Shown here piece by piece: positions 56,547 through 64,000 of a stretch of 64,000 nucleotides of DNA. The notes beneath the pieces were generated by a model. It did not search any database. It was not told the origin of the DNA and saw only the letters and a list, made by a program, of their open reading frames with translations. A program made the position numbers and the translations under genes. The stretch is from Sinorhizobium sp. A49 (GTDB lineage: Bacteria; Pseudomonadota; Alphaproteobacteria; Rhizobiales; Rhizobiaceae): NCBI RefSeq assembly GCF_002002725.1, contig NZ_MUNW01000041.1, forward strand, positions 159,553 through 223,552. Reading direction: 5' to 3'. Numbering within the stretch: position 1 is the stretch's first letter; the number at the start of each line of letters is the position of its first letter.

Positions 56547-57452
56547 TTATGCGCCCTCGACGACGCGCAGAGCTTGGGCACGTTCCAGCGCCGCCTTGCG
56601 GACGGCGTCCTGGACCTTTTCAAAGGCCCTGACTTCGATCTGACGCACGCGTTCGCGGCTGATATCGAACTCGCTCGACAGGTCTTCCAGCGTTAGCGGA
56701 TCTTCGGTGAGGCGGCGTGCCTCGAAGATGCGGCGCTCCCGATCGTTGAGAACCTTCATGGCGTTTGCGAGCAAAGCCTTGCGGCTGTCGAGTTCGTCCT
56801 GCTCGATCAGGATCTGTTCCTGGTTGTCGTGGTCGTCGACGAGCCAGTCCTGCCATTGTCCGGATTCGCCTTCGCTCGCCTTGATCGGCGCGTTCAGTGA
56901 AGCGTCGCCGGACAGGCGACGGTTCATCGAGATGACCTCTTCCTCACTGACCTTCAGCGTGGTGGCGATTTCCTTGACGTGCTCCGGCTTCAGGTCGCCC
57001 TCGTCGAGCGCCTGGATCTTGCCCTTGAGGCGGCGCAGGTTAAAGAACAGCCGCTTCTGGTTGGCAGTCGTGCCCATCTTGACCAGCGACCACGAGCGCA
57101 GGATGTATTCCTGTATGGCAGCCTTGATCCACCACATCGCGTAGGTCGCAAGGCGGAAGCCGCGGTCGGGCTCGAACTTCTTGACGGCCTGCATCAGGCC
57201 GACATTGCCTTCAGACACGACTTCGCCGATCGGCAGGCCATAGCCGCGATACCCCATCGCGATCTTGGCGACGAGGCGCAGGTGGCTGGTGACGAGCTTG
57301 TGAGCTGCATTGCGGTCGTCATGCTCCTGATACCGCTTGGCGAGCATGTACTCTTCCTGCGGCTCGAGCATCGGGAATTTGCGGATTTCGTCGAGATAAC
57401 GATTGAGGCCGCCTTCACCAGCGGCAATGGACGGTAAATTGTTTCGGGCCAT
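56547..57452 (-). CDS. rpoH: RNA polymerase heat-shock sigma factor RpoH
   Basis: The product is 301 aa. Region 2 (VTSHLRLVAKIAMGYRGYGLPIGEVVSEGN near 54, LATYAMWWIKAAIQEYI near 101) and region 4.2 (SSEFDISRERVRQIEVRAFEKVQ near 258) are intact. The RpoH box NQKRLFFNLR at 131-140 identifies sigma-32 rather than other group 4 sigmas. This looks like the main RpoH (RpoH1 type). It directs heat-shock and acid responses. A CTTG-type promoter and two hairpins lie in its leader. It is convergent with the acidic membrane protein gene and follows rluD on the same strand. Confidence 0.96.
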   Translation of the reverse strand: MARNNLPSIAAGEGGLNRYLDEIRKFPMLEPQEEYMLAKRYQEHDDRNAAHKLVTSHLRLVAKIAMGYRGYGLPIGEVVSEGNVGLMQAVKKFEPDRGFRLATYAMWWIKAAIQEYILRSWSLVKMGTTANQKRLFFNLRRLKGKIQALDEGDLKPEHVKEIATTLKVSEEEVISMNRRLSGDASLNAPIKASEGESGQWQDWLVDDHDNQEQILIEQDELDSRKALLANAMKVLNDRERRIFEARRLTEDPLTLEDLSSEFDISRERVRQIEVRAFEKVQDAVRKAALERAQALRVVEGA

Positions 57453-57474
57453 GAAGCACCCCCCTTAATAGTCT

Positions 57475-57524
57475 CCGGCCTCCGGGCGGCAGGCCGGGCA
57501 TGTGGGTCTTCGTCAAGACCCCAC
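57475..57524 (-). promoter_or_regulatory. Two hairpins in the rpoH 5' leader
   Basis: CCGGCCT (57475) pairs with AGGCCGG (57491), and GTGGGTCTT (57502) pairs with AAGACCCCAC (57515) with a bulge. Both lie in the presumed 5'-UTR, 23 nt or more from the start codon. They do not overlap the ribosome site, so a classical sequestering thermosensor is not evident, but mRNA-level control is possible. Confidence 0.4.
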
Positions 57525-57534
57525 GAGGCTATGA

Positions 57535-57562
57535 AATAAGTACGGCAAAAGCATGATTCAAG
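57535..57562 (-). promoter_or_regulatory. Candidate promoter of rpoH
   Basis: Read leftward, CTTGAA (57557-57562), 16 nt, CTTATT (57535-57540). The CTTGAA -35 fits the RpoH consensus of alphaproteobacteria, so autoregulation is possible; the same element also partly resembles a housekeeping promoter. Confidence 0.45.
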
Positions 57563-57662
57563 GAGTCCGGTTTCACTTACATGTGACGCCGGAGGCAAGA
57601 CAGATCACGAATAGAGGCGCAGTCAAGATTGGGCTTCTGTGCCCGAAATTCAAGAGCCGGCG

Positions 57663-58691
57663 CTACGTCGTGGCCCTGAGCGCGTTGACCAGCGCCGCCA
57701 TGTCATCGGGCATCGGTGCTTCGAAGTGCATGGTTTCGCCGGTTGCCGGGTGCTCGAACTGCAGCATGAAGGCATGCAGTGCCTGACGGTGAAACTGGTT
57801 GACCACGGCTTTCGCCGCCTCCGGCAGCAGATTGGCCTTGGTGCGGAAGGCCGCGCCATATTCCGGATCGCCGATCAGCGGATGGCCGATATGCGCCATG
57901 TGCACGCGGATCTGGTGGGTGCGTCCGGTTTCGAGATGGCATTCGACCGTCGAGGCAAGGCAAGTACCATCAGGCTTTTCCAGGTAGCGCTCGACCACTT
58001 CGTAATGGGTGATAGCCTCGCGGGCGTCGTCGCTGTCCTCGCGCTTGACGGCGCGCTTGGTGCGGTCGCCGGCGCGGCCGAGCGGGGCGTCGATGGTTCC
58101 CTTCAACTGCCGGGGGCGACCCCATACGACGGCCCGGTAGGCGCGCTCCAAGGGGCCGGTGCGGCCATGGTCGGCAAACTGGTCCGACAGGTGGCGGTGG
58201 GCAGCGTCGTTCTTGGCGACGACCATGACCCCACTCGTTTCCTTGTCGAGACGATGGACGATACCGGGGCGCTTGACGCCGCCGATGCCCGAGAGGCTGT
58301 TGCCGCAGTGGTGGATCAGTGCATTGACCAGCGTGCCCGTCCAGTTGCCAGCACCCGGATGCACGACCAGGCCGGCCGGCTTGACCAGGACGATCAGGTG
58401 GTCGTCTTCGTAGAGCACCTCGAGCGGGATGTCCTCGCCCTTCGGCTCCGGATCTTCCGGCTCGGGCAGGTCGATCTCGAAATGGTCGCCCGGCTGGACC
58501 TTCTTCTTCGGCTCGGTCACTGGCTTGCCGTTGATCGAAACGGCGCCCTGCTCGATCAGGCTCTTGATGCGGTTGCGCGAAAACTCGCCGGAAAGCGCCT
58601 CTGTCAGGAAGGAATCGAGCCGCCCTGCGGCATCCTCGCCCGCCGTCAGGACTTTCCTATTGGCTGCTGCTTGTTTAAAGGGGTCGTTCAT
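57663..58691 (-). CDS. rluD: RluA/RluD family 23S rRNA pseudouridine synthase
   Basis: The product is 342 aa from the ATG at 58691. The N-terminal S4 domain (RLDSFLTEALSGEFSRNRIKSLIEQGAVSING) precedes the catalytic domain, where GIVHRLDKETSGVMVVAKND near 148 carries the catalytic aspartate. LETGRTHQIRVHMAHIGHPL near 257 is also conserved. These match RluD/RluA-type enzymes. RluD modifies helix 69 of 23S rRNA and aids ribosome assembly; confidence in RluD over other RluA members is moderate. The order rluD-rpoH on one strand is conserved in alphaproteobacteria. Confidence 0.88.
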   Translation of the reverse strand: MNDPFKQAAANRKVLTAGEDAAGRLDSFLTEALSGEFSRNRIKSLIEQGAVSINGKPVTEPKKKVQPGDHFEIDLPEPEDPEPKGEDIPLEVLYEDDHLIVLVKPAGLVVHPGAGNWTGTLVNALIHHCGNSLSGIGGVKRPGIVHRLDKETSGVMVVAKNDAAHRHLSDQFADHGRTGPLERAYRAVVWGRPRQLKGTIDAPLGRAGDRTKRAVKREDSDDAREAITHYEVVERYLEKPDGTCLASTVECHLETGRTHQIRVHMAHIGHPLIGDPEYGAAFRTKANLLPEAAKAVVNQFHRQALHAFMLQFEHPATGETMHFEAPMPDDMAALVNALRATT

Positions 58692-58720
58692 TCCGTTTTT
58701 TATCCGATAAAAGGCCAATC

Positions 58721-59104
58721 ATGACCGCGACCGCGCCCGATGACCAGGAAGACAAGCCGCTAGACCCGGCGATGGAGAATGTTCGCCGCAAGATGGTGCG
58801 GCTGCAGCTCGTCTCGGCAGGCGTGATGTTGGTCATGCTTATGGCTGTCCTCGGCACGATTGTCTACAAGCTGACCCGCACGGACGAAAAGGCGCCGGCG
58901 CAATCGGCAGCCATCGCGGTTCCGAGTGAGGCGCCGGTCAATGCGGTTGCCGCCCTTCCGGCCGGCTTCACGGTGACCAACGTCGCGCTGTCAGGCTCGC
59001 AGGTGCTTTTCTACGGTAATCTGCCCGGCGCCGAGCCGCGCGCGATCGTCTTCGACATTACCGCCGGCCGCATCGTTGCCGACATCACCGTCAGGACCAA
59101 CTGA
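58721..59104 (+). CDS. DUF6476-like single-pass membrane protein
   Basis: The product is 127 aa. One helix (about 28-48, LVSAGVMLVMLMAVLGTIVY) anchors a basic cytoplasmic end and a periplasmic domain of about 75 residues (LPAGFTVTNVALSGSQVLFYG, AIVFDITAGRIVADITV). No catalytic residues are recognised. It is divergent from rluD with only 29 nt between the start codons, and 4 nt before the methyltransferase gene, so it is co-transcribed with the latter. Confidence 0.75.
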   Translation: MTATAPDDQEDKPLDPAMENVRRKMVRLQLVSAGVMLVMLMAVLGTIVYKLTRTDEKAPAQSAAIAVPSEAPVNAVAALPAGFTVTNVALSGSQVLFYGNLPGAEPRAIVFDITAGRIVADITVRTN

Positions 59105-59108
59105 CGGC

Positions 59109-59945
59109 ATGGCTGCGAGCGCCCTGTCTCCGATCCGCATCGACGATCCGGCAGATCCGCGCATCGCCGGGTTGGTGTCGATCAAGGAGCGCGACCTGAC
59201 GGGGCGGGAGGGGCGCTTCATCGCCGAAGGCACGGTCGTGCTGCGTATGCTCGCGGCGGCGCACCACGCGGGCCGCGGGCTTGTGGCAGAGGCTTTCCTG
59301 CTTCTCGAAAGCCGGGTGGCTGGCGTCGAGGCTATTCTGGCAGAATTTCCCGCCGACGTGCCCGTCTATGTTGCGGCCGCTCCAGTGTTCGACGCGATTG
59401 CCGGCTTCAACATGCACCGCGGCGTGCTGGCGCTTGGGCGACGGGACGGCGTCTCCGGCAGGGACACGCTCATCGCCTCGCTTCCCACTTCAAGCCTTGT
59501 GCTCGCCGCCTGTGGCATCTCCAATCACGACAATATGGGCTCACTGTTTCGCAATGCCGCCGCCTTCGGCGTCGATGCGGTACTGATGGACGAGACGAGC
59601 TGCGATCCGATGTATCGCAAGGCGATCCGCGTCTCCGTCGGCTCGGTGCTGACGGTGCCGTTTGCGCGCGAAGGATCGGCCGCATCGCTGATCGAGCGGC
59701 TGCGGGAAGAAGGCTTTGCGATCTGGGGTCTGTCGCCGGCGGGCGAAACCGATATCGGGGGCATACCGCCGGCTGGACGCACCGCTTTGCTTGTCGGGAC
59801 GGAAGGCGAGGGGCTGCCTGCGTCCATCCTGAAATCCATCCGTACCGCGCGTATTCGCCAGCGGCCCGGGCTCGACAGCCTCAATGTCTCGATGGCGGCC
59901 GGCATCGCGCTGCACCAGGTCGCCTTGATCAACGACCGGATCTGA
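59109..59945 (+). CDS. SpoU/TrmH-family RNA 2'-O-methyltransferase
   Basis: The product is 278 aa from ATG 59109. The SPOUT knot motifs are ACGISNHDNMGSLFRNAAAFG near 140 (motif 1 Asn and Arg), TALLVGTEGEGLP near 220 (motif 2) and LDSLNVSMAAGIALHQV near 255 (motif 3). The N-terminal half has an L30e-like substrate-binding part (EGTVVLRMLAA). It should methylate a ribose in tRNA or rRNA; the position is unknown. It follows the DUF6476-like gene by 4 nt. Confidence 0.9.
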   Translation: MAASALSPIRIDDPADPRIAGLVSIKERDLTGREGRFIAEGTVVLRMLAAAHHAGRGLVAEAFLLLESRVAGVEAILAEFPADVPVYVAAAPVFDAIAGFNMHRGVLALGRRDGVSGRDTLIASLPTSSLVLAACGISNHDNMGSLFRNAAAFGVDAVLMDETSCDPMYRKAIRVSVGSVLTVPFAREGSAASLIERLREEGFAIWGLSPAGETDIGGIPPAGRTALLVGTEGEGLPASILKSIRTARIRQRPGLDSLNVSMAAGIALHQVALINDRI

Positions 59946-60053
59946 ACCGCGCGTGCAAACGCACCGCGCTTTCCGGCGTTCACCTGCTGCGCCGAAGGCT
60001 TCCGGGTTTGCGCAGGTTGCACAAACCCGCCAAACGCGTCTGAACGACAGGCT

Positions 60054-61235
60054 TCAATCTTTCGACAGGATTTGCTTCGCCCGCTTTGCCAGGCTCTTGC
60101 GGCCTGCAGCACCGTTCGGCGCTTCGCCTGCGAGCAGGCCTGGGATCGGCGAGGCAGCCCCTTCGCGTGTTGCGGTCAGCGCCACCATGCCGGCGGCGAT
60201 TTCGGCCACTTCCTCGCGCAAGGCGTCGTCATGGGCGGAGGTTCTGGAGTTGATCAGCCGCTCCGACAGGGCGGTTGCGCGGTTTTTGAGGTCATCGGAA
60301 AGTCTTGCGATTTCCAAGTGTGACACGACGGGCTGACCGGTGAGGGGGGCGGAGGGAGCCGCAACGCTCTGCGATGGCTCGTTGCTGCTCGCGCGACGAT
60401 CCCTGCGCGCCGGGAAGGCGACGCCCGCCATCCGCAGCGCCTTGGCCGCATCCCTCATATCCTGATTCACGTCTTTCACCTTGGTCTTCAATCGTTCGAT
60501 TTCATCGGCGCGCCGCTCGAGCGCGCTCTCGCGATCGGCACCGGCTGCCAGTTCCCGCGCAAGCTTGTCCTCCAGCCGCTGCAGACGGCTGTCGTCACGG
60601 GCGAGGCGCAGTTCCATTTCCTTGGCATGCGCGCTTTCGGTCTTCAGATCCATGCGCAGGGCCTCGCGCTCGTCGCGGAGCGTCGCAATCCGGCTCTTGT
60701 GGTTTTCGACCTCGGTTTCGCGGGCGGCAAGGTCAAGGCGCAGGTTGTCGATATCGCCGGCATGCTGCGCCAACTGGTTGGTCAGTGCCTGGATCGTCCC
60801 CGCCTTGGCGGCGTTGTCGCGCTCGACGGTTTCGAGCGAGGTCTTCATGCGCTCCAGTCGCTGCTCGAACTGGCGGATCGCCGAGCGCATGTCGGCCGCC
60901 TCGACGTTCATGTCGGCAAGTTGGGCATGCAGGTCGGCATTCTCGCCGCTGAGGCGCCGCGCTTCCTGCAGCGTCTTCTCGTTGCCAAGCATCAACGAGA
61001 CACCCTTGTCGCGCTCGCGTTTCAGAGCCTGAAGCGTACGCGCGTTCTCGGCAGCGTAAGTGGCGCGGGCGGCGTCCTTCTGGGCACGCACTTCCTGAGG
61101 GCTGAGCGGCATGGTGGCCTTCAAACGGTCCTCGGCAAAGCGCACGATGCGGCGGTGAATGGCCGGCGCGACGAGAAGGCCGATGATGATCGCGGTCAGG
61201 AAGCCCAGGGCAAAGAGGAGCGAGAATTCAATCAC
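60054..61235 (-). CDS. Membrane-anchored long coiled-coil protein
   Basis: The product is 393 aa. A single N-terminal helix (about 4-27, FSLLFALGFLTAIIIGLLVA) is followed by a basic stretch (HRRIVRFAEDRLKATMP). A very long coiled coil runs from about residue 55 to 265 with regular heptads, rich in Arg, Glu, Ala and Leu. A Pro/Ser linker (280-305) and a small helical C-terminal part follow. No enzymatic domain is recognised. The topology (N-out anchor, cytoplasmic rod) resembles division or envelope scaffold proteins. It neighbours eipA, an envelope-integrity gene, on the same strand; a palindromic repeat separates them. Confidence 0.8.
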   Translation of the reverse strand: MIEFSLLFALGFLTAIIIGLLVAPAIHRRIVRFAEDRLKATMPLSPQEVRAQKDAARATYAAENARTLQALKRERDKGVSLMLGNEKTLQEARRLSGENADLHAQLADMNVEAADMRSAIRQFEQRLERMKTSLETVERDNAAKAGTIQALTNQLAQHAGDIDNLRLDLAARETEVENHKSRIATLRDEREALRMDLKTESAHAKEMELRLARDDSRLQRLEDKLARELAAGADRESALERRADEIERLKTKVKDVNQDMRDAAKALRMAGVAFPARRDRRASSNEPSQSVAAPSAPLTGQPVVSHLEIARLSDDLKNRATALSERLINSRTSAHDDALREEVAEIAAGMVALTATREGAASPIPGLLAGEAPNGAAGRKSLAKRAKQILSKD

Positions 61236-61388
61236 GAGCTGGCCGTTTCAAAGCTGGACCGGAAGCAAACGCCCGGCCCGACCATCACAGTCAGGGCAAG
61301 GCGCTTCATATTACTTCCCTGCACTAAACATGACGTTTCGCGCGCTGCAAGTATTTGAGGCGGGATTTCGCCGAAGCGAGCCCGCCAT

Positions 61389-61492
61389 CTACAGCGCCGT
61401 GCGTCTTATCAGACGCGCAAAGGTCGCTGTAGCACTTTGAATTGCTGCATGTTTTTAGCCTTGAATCGCATAGGATTTAAGGAAACATGCAG
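61389..61492. repeat. Rhizobial intergenic mosaic palindrome (RIME-like), copy 2
   Basis: The first palindrome is CTACAGCG (61389) with CGCTGTAG (61425), enclosing GCGTCT/AGACGC. The second is CTGCATGTTT (61445) with AAACATGCAG (61483), enclosing CCTTGAATC/GATTTAAGG. The order is inverted relative to copy 1 at 17982-18084. It lies between the coiled-coil and EipA genes. Confidence 0.8.
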
Positions 61493-61496
61493 TGGA

Positions 61497-62087
61497 TCAG
61501 AAGGGGTTCCAGGTCGGGTTCTGGGTCATCTTGAGATAACCGACATTGACCCCGAGCCGGGCACCGATGCCGGTCCGGATCGGAACGACGACGATGTGTT
61601 CGTCGGTCAACACGGTCATGCCGACGCCGGCCACCACATAGGCCGAACCGGAGACACCGCCGAAGCGCTTGTAGAGCGACGGCACGCTTGGCAGGTTGTA
61701 GACCAGCATCATCGTGCGGCTGCCCTGTCCGCCCCAGTCGATGCCGAGGGAGGGGCCTTGCCAGAAGACGTTGTGCTGGCCGGCATTCTTGGTGTTGAGT
61801 TCGCCTTCCCCGTAGGTCAGGCCGGCAATGAAGGCGCCGGAACCTTCCTGCCCGAGGATGTAGCCGTTTGGCAGGCCGTAGCGCTCAAAGGCGCGCTCCA
61901 CCACCTTGGCGAGGCCGCCGGAGGTTTCGCCGAAGAAGCCGTGACCGGCATCGACGATCTCCTGCATCGAGTATTGGCTGTTGTTTGCCTGCTGGGCCTG
62001 GGCGGCGGATATGGCGCCTACCATCAGGAACATCGTCGCCAAGATAGCGCGGCTGGCCGTTTGGGCTGCCATCATGATCTGCTGCAT
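61497..62087 (-). CDS. eipA: EipA-type envelope integrity protein (DUF1134)
   Basis: The product is 196 aa with a signal peptide (about 1-32, ending AISAAQAQ). The DUF1134 body includes FGETSGGLAKVVERAFERYG near 52, YILGQEGSGAFIAGLTYGEG near 76, and the small beta-barrel with GVGMTVLTDEHIVVVPIRTG near 154 and ARLGVNVGYLKM. EipA of Brucella is a periplasmic barrel needed for outer-membrane stability and virulence. It is expressed leftward, divergent from chpT with 277 bp between start codons. Confidence 0.9.
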   Translation of the reverse strand: MQQIMMAAQTASRAILATMFLMVGAISAAQAQQANNSQYSMQEIVDAGHGFFGETSGGLAKVVERAFERYGLPNGYILGQEGSGAFIAGLTYGEGELNTKNAGQHNVFWQGPSLGIDWGGQGSRTMMLVYNLPSVPSLYKRFGGVSGSAYVVAGVGMTVLTDEHIVVVPIRTGIGARLGVNVGYLKMTQNPTWNPF

Positions 62088-62205
62088 CGTTTCCTCCGTC
62101 AGGCGCGAAAATCACTCGCTTGCGGGTTTGCTATGGCCGGCATCAGCATCGATGACACGGCCAGCGGGGGTCTGGACCATTTCCCTGCAATTTGAACCGA
62201 TGGTC

Positions 62206-62220
62206 TTAACAATCGGTTTA
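62206..62220 (+). promoter_or_regulatory. CtrA-like box upstream of chpT
   Basis: TTAA-CAATCGG-TTTA is one mismatch from TTAA-N7-TTAA. It lies 144 nt before the chpT start in the divergent region with eipA. Feedback of CtrA on its own phosphotransferase gene is a plausible reading. Confidence 0.4.
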
Positions 62221-62364
62221 CCAAATGTGGTGTCATTATGATCCACTGATGAACGGCTGCGCTGGGCAGCCCATGACTTGCGTCTGCGCGCCTGAGGCTT
62301 TACCGGCTCTGCTCGAGCGCGTGCCTCATGTCCGCATGCCGATGGAACCGAACAAGGAACGACG

Positions 62365-63018
62365 ATGGCAACGAATCCGAACCTGACATTGACGGGACCC
62401 GATCTGGCCGCGCTTCTGTGCAGCCGGGTTTGCCACGACGTTATCTCGCCGGTCGGCGCCATCAACAACGGCCTGGAACTTCTCGACGAGGGCGGCGCCG
62501 ATGCCGACGCCATGGACCTCATCCGCACCAGCGCCCTCAACGCGTCGGTCCGTTTGAAGTTCGCACGTCTCGCCTTCGGCGCGTCCGGTTCGGTCGGAGC
62601 GTCGATCGACACCGGCGAAGCGGAAAGGGCGGCCAAGGATTTTGCCGCCGCCGAGAAGAAGACCGAAGTCAACTGGCACGGGCCGCGCGCCATCATCGCC
62701 AAGAACCGGGTCAAGCTGCTCCTGAACCTCTTCCTCATCGCCTATGGCGCGATCCCGCGCGGCGGCGTCATCGACATCACGCTCGAAAATCCCGAGCTCG
62801 ACGCCGTGTTCACGCTGGTCTGCAAGGGCCGCATGATGCGCGTGCCCCCGCGTCTGGTCGAACTTCTGTCCGGCACACCGGCAGAAGCGGTCGATGCGCA
62901 CTCGATCCAACCCTACTACACGGTGTTGCTCGGCGAAGAATCCGGCATGGCGATCGACGTGGTTTCCACCGGCGAAGAGATCATCTTCACCGCGCGCATG
63001 GCGCCTGCCGACGCTTAA
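62365..63018 (+). CDS. chpT: Histidine phosphotransferase ChpT
   Basis: The product is 217 aa. The DHp-like helix has the phosphorylatable histidine H24 in LLCSRVCHDVISPVGAINNG, as in Caulobacter ChpT. The second half (about 90-215) is a degenerate HATPase-like domain lacking ATP-binding N and G boxes (INRVKLLLNLFLIAYGAI, GVIDITLENPELDAV). ChpT relays phosphate from CckA to CtrA and CpdR, controlling replication, division and motility. It is convergent with nothing; a short terminator follows, then an atypical receiver gene. Confidence 0.94.
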   Translation: MATNPNLTLTGPDLAALLCSRVCHDVISPVGAINNGLELLDEGGADADAMDLIRTSALNASVRLKFARLAFGASGSVGASIDTGEAERAAKDFAAAEKKTEVNWHGPRAIIAKNRVKLLLNLFLIAYGAIPRGGVIDITLENPELDAVFTLVCKGRMMRVPPRLVELLSGTPAEAVDAHSIQPYYTVLLGEESGMAIDVVSTGEEIIFTARMAPADA

Positions 63019-63035
63019 CATCAAGACTTGGTACT

Positions 63036-63056
63036 AAGACGGGCAGCCGTCTTTTC
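63036..63056 (+). terminator. Terminator after chpT
   Basis: AAGACGG/CCGTCTT stem with loop GCAG, followed by TT. It lies 18 nt past the chpT stop codon. Confidence 0.7.
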
Positions 63057-63302
63057 CGATTTGAGACATGTCCGGCGCAGTGTGGCCATGGCCCTTGCGC
63101 CGGTATTTTGCGTGGCCGCGGCTTAAACGCCTGGCTCGCCTGGCTTTTCGCTGGTTCGCCGAAAAATTAATGTTTTCAGCGCTTTAAATGTCATCCGAAA
63201 GGCGGCGTTAAGCAAGCTCCGTAACGAAATCTTTGCCAAATTTGTATAGGGTTGTTTCAGGCGCGCGAGTACGCGTATAGGTAAGGCATGAAGGAGTTGG
63301 AC

Positions 63303-63665
63303 ATGCGGCGCTTGATGATTGCCGACGGCTCGGATGTCGTCAGGAAGGTTGGAAAACGTATCCTGTCGGGCATGGGCTTCCTTGTCTACGAAGCGCCGAG
63401 CGGCCTTGAGGCGCTGGTGCGCTGTGAAGCCGAGCTTCCCAACATTCTCGTGGTCGATGCCGGCCTGGAAGGTGCTCTGGATTTGATTGCCAATATCCGT
63501 CGACTGCCGAACGGTGCTTCGGTGCGCATCTATTACTGTGTCGTCGAGGCGGATCTGAAGAAAATGATGGCCGGCAAGCGCGCGGGCGCTGACGATTTCC
63601 TGCTGAAGCCGTTCGATCGCAAGATCCTGACCAGCGTCTTTGCCAGCCAGTCGATGGCGGCCTGA
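63303..63665 (+). CDS. Stand-alone receiver-domain protein with atypical active site
   Basis: The product is 120 aa from ATG 63303, chosen because AAGGAG (63291-63296) is 6 nt upstream; the earlier ATG at 63288 lacks this spacing. A CheY-like fold is clear: RLMIADGSDVVRKVGKRIL, phosphoacceptor D52 in ILVVDAG, and K102 in FLLKPFD. However, only one acidic residue (D8, after Ala) occupies the usual acidic pair, and the switch Thr/Ser position appears to be Cys79 in IYYCVVE. It is downstream of chpT on the same strand, separated by about 285 nt and a terminator. It could be a weak phosphate sink or a phosphorylation-independent adaptor. Confidence 0.85.
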   Translation: MRRLMIADGSDVVRKVGKRILSGMGFLVYEAPSGLEALVRCEAELPNILVVDAGLEGALDLIANIRRLPNGASVRIYYCVVEADLKKMMAGKRAGADDFLLKPFDRKILTSVFASQSMAA

Positions 63666-63694
63666 CGCCAGACGCATCCTCTTCCTGATTGAAC

Positions 63695-63722
63695 AAGCCG
63701 CGGCGATTGCTGCGGCTTTTTG
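63695..63722 (+). terminator. Terminator after the receiver gene
   Basis: AGCCGC/GCGGCT stem (63696-63701 with 63712-63717) followed by TTTTT, about 30 nt past the receiver stop codon. Confidence 0.75.
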
Positions 63723-63873
63723 CTGCCCGGATTTCACGCCGTTGCGTGGCACCAGAGATCAAGGTCAGGACAGGCAGGTCGCCAATTCCTCCAGGCCTTG
63801 CGGCCGCTTGCCCGATAGCGGGCTGGCAGCGCCAGCAGGCATTCGATAACCGGAAGAAAAAGGGGGGGGGAAG

Positions 63874-64000
63874 TGACCTGCCCCTGAGAATTTCCTCCAG
63901 AATGGATTAGAGTCCGGCCCATTAAAGGACGGACGAATGAAGAAGCAGAGATTTACGGAAGAGCAGATTATTGCGGTGCTGAAGGAGCAGGAGGCTGGCG
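63874..64000 (+). mobile_element. Left end of an IS3-family insertion sequence (IS407-like)
   Basis: TGACCTGCCCCTGAGAATTT from 63874 resembles the left terminal repeat of IS407-group IS3 elements. It is followed 63 nt later by the OrfA start. A run of nine G and AAG precede it. The right end and the target duplication are outside the window. Confidence 0.75.
63937..64000 (+). CDS. IS3-family transposase OrfA, N-terminal part (cut by window end)
   Basis: The visible codons give KKQRFTEEQIIAVLKEQEAG after the initiator Met, the hallmark beginning of the helix-turn-helix OrfA of IS407/IS3-type transposases. In these elements OrfA binds the terminal repeats, and a programmed frameshift joins OrfA to the DDE catalytic OrfB. 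Only 64 bases are in the window, so intactness cannot be judged. Confidence 0.85.
   Translation, partial: MKKQRFTEEQIIAVLKEQEAG

Noticed and set aside
57475..57524. The rpoH leader hairpins as a classical RNA thermometer
   Set aside because: Neither hairpin pairs with the ribosome site or start codon, so a direct melting mechanism is not supported; kept only as leader structures.

Overview
The window is a high-GC alphaproteobacterial chromosome segment, most consistent with a rhizobium of the Ensifer/Sinorhizobium group. The support is the sqdB-sqdD-sqdC sulfolipid operon, the rhizobial ruvCAB / tol-pal / ftsH / glmM order, ChpT, EipA, rhizobial palindromic intergenic repeats and CtrA-type TTAA-N7-TTAA sites. 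This assignment comes from protein content and gene order, not from a database search. Almost all of the DNA is core chromosome. The visible mobile DNA is the left end of an IS3-family element at the right edge.

Layout: 1-6.2 kb holds a leftward central-carbon block (tkt; gap, a glycolipid-binding-like gene and pgk in one tight operon; fbaB). 6.5-7.4 kb holds a DUF4164 gene, zapA and the 6S RNA. 7.4-10.7 kb holds a LysR regulator, a small LuxR-type HTH protein, 5-formyl-THF cyclo-ligase and a YmdB-type phosphoesterase. 11.1-15.5 kb encodes an RND efflux adaptor and pump. 15.7-19.9 kb holds two exported proteins, YebC, a HAD phosphatase and a flavin monooxygenase. 20-25.4 kb holds ruvCAB, two tandem Tat-exported phosphoesterases and a membrane protein. 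25.4-28.5 kb is sqdBDC (leftward).

28.5-42.3 kb is the envelope and division block ybgC / tolQ-tolR-tolA-tolB-pal-cpoB / tilS / ftsH. It is split by a leftward NHEJ cassette (small ORF, ku, ligD) and by a decayed haloalkane dehalogenase 3' end. Then come glmM, two outer-membrane beta-barrel genes, serC-serA with a serC leader, a GNAT gene, a chemoreceptor, a DMT exporter and purA. After these are a large disordered membrane protein, rpoH, rluD, a SpoU methyltransferase, a coiled-coil membrane protein, eipA, chpT, an atypical receiver protein and the IS end.

A theme is the cell-cycle and envelope axis. The window encodes ChpT, the phosphotransferase that feeds CtrA. Perfect TTAA-N7-TTAAC boxes sit exactly 87 nt upstream of both tandem porin-like genes, TTAACCAT half-sites precede tolQ and pal, and one-mismatch boxes precede chpT and the chemoreceptor. 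Other points worth a look are the NHEJ insertion with its gene remnant, the coupled glycolipid-binding-like gene inside gap-pgk, an exported MBL-fold protein with a degenerate metal motif, and several RNA hairpins at start sites. I found no CRISPR array, tRNA, rRNA, prophage or obvious defence system.
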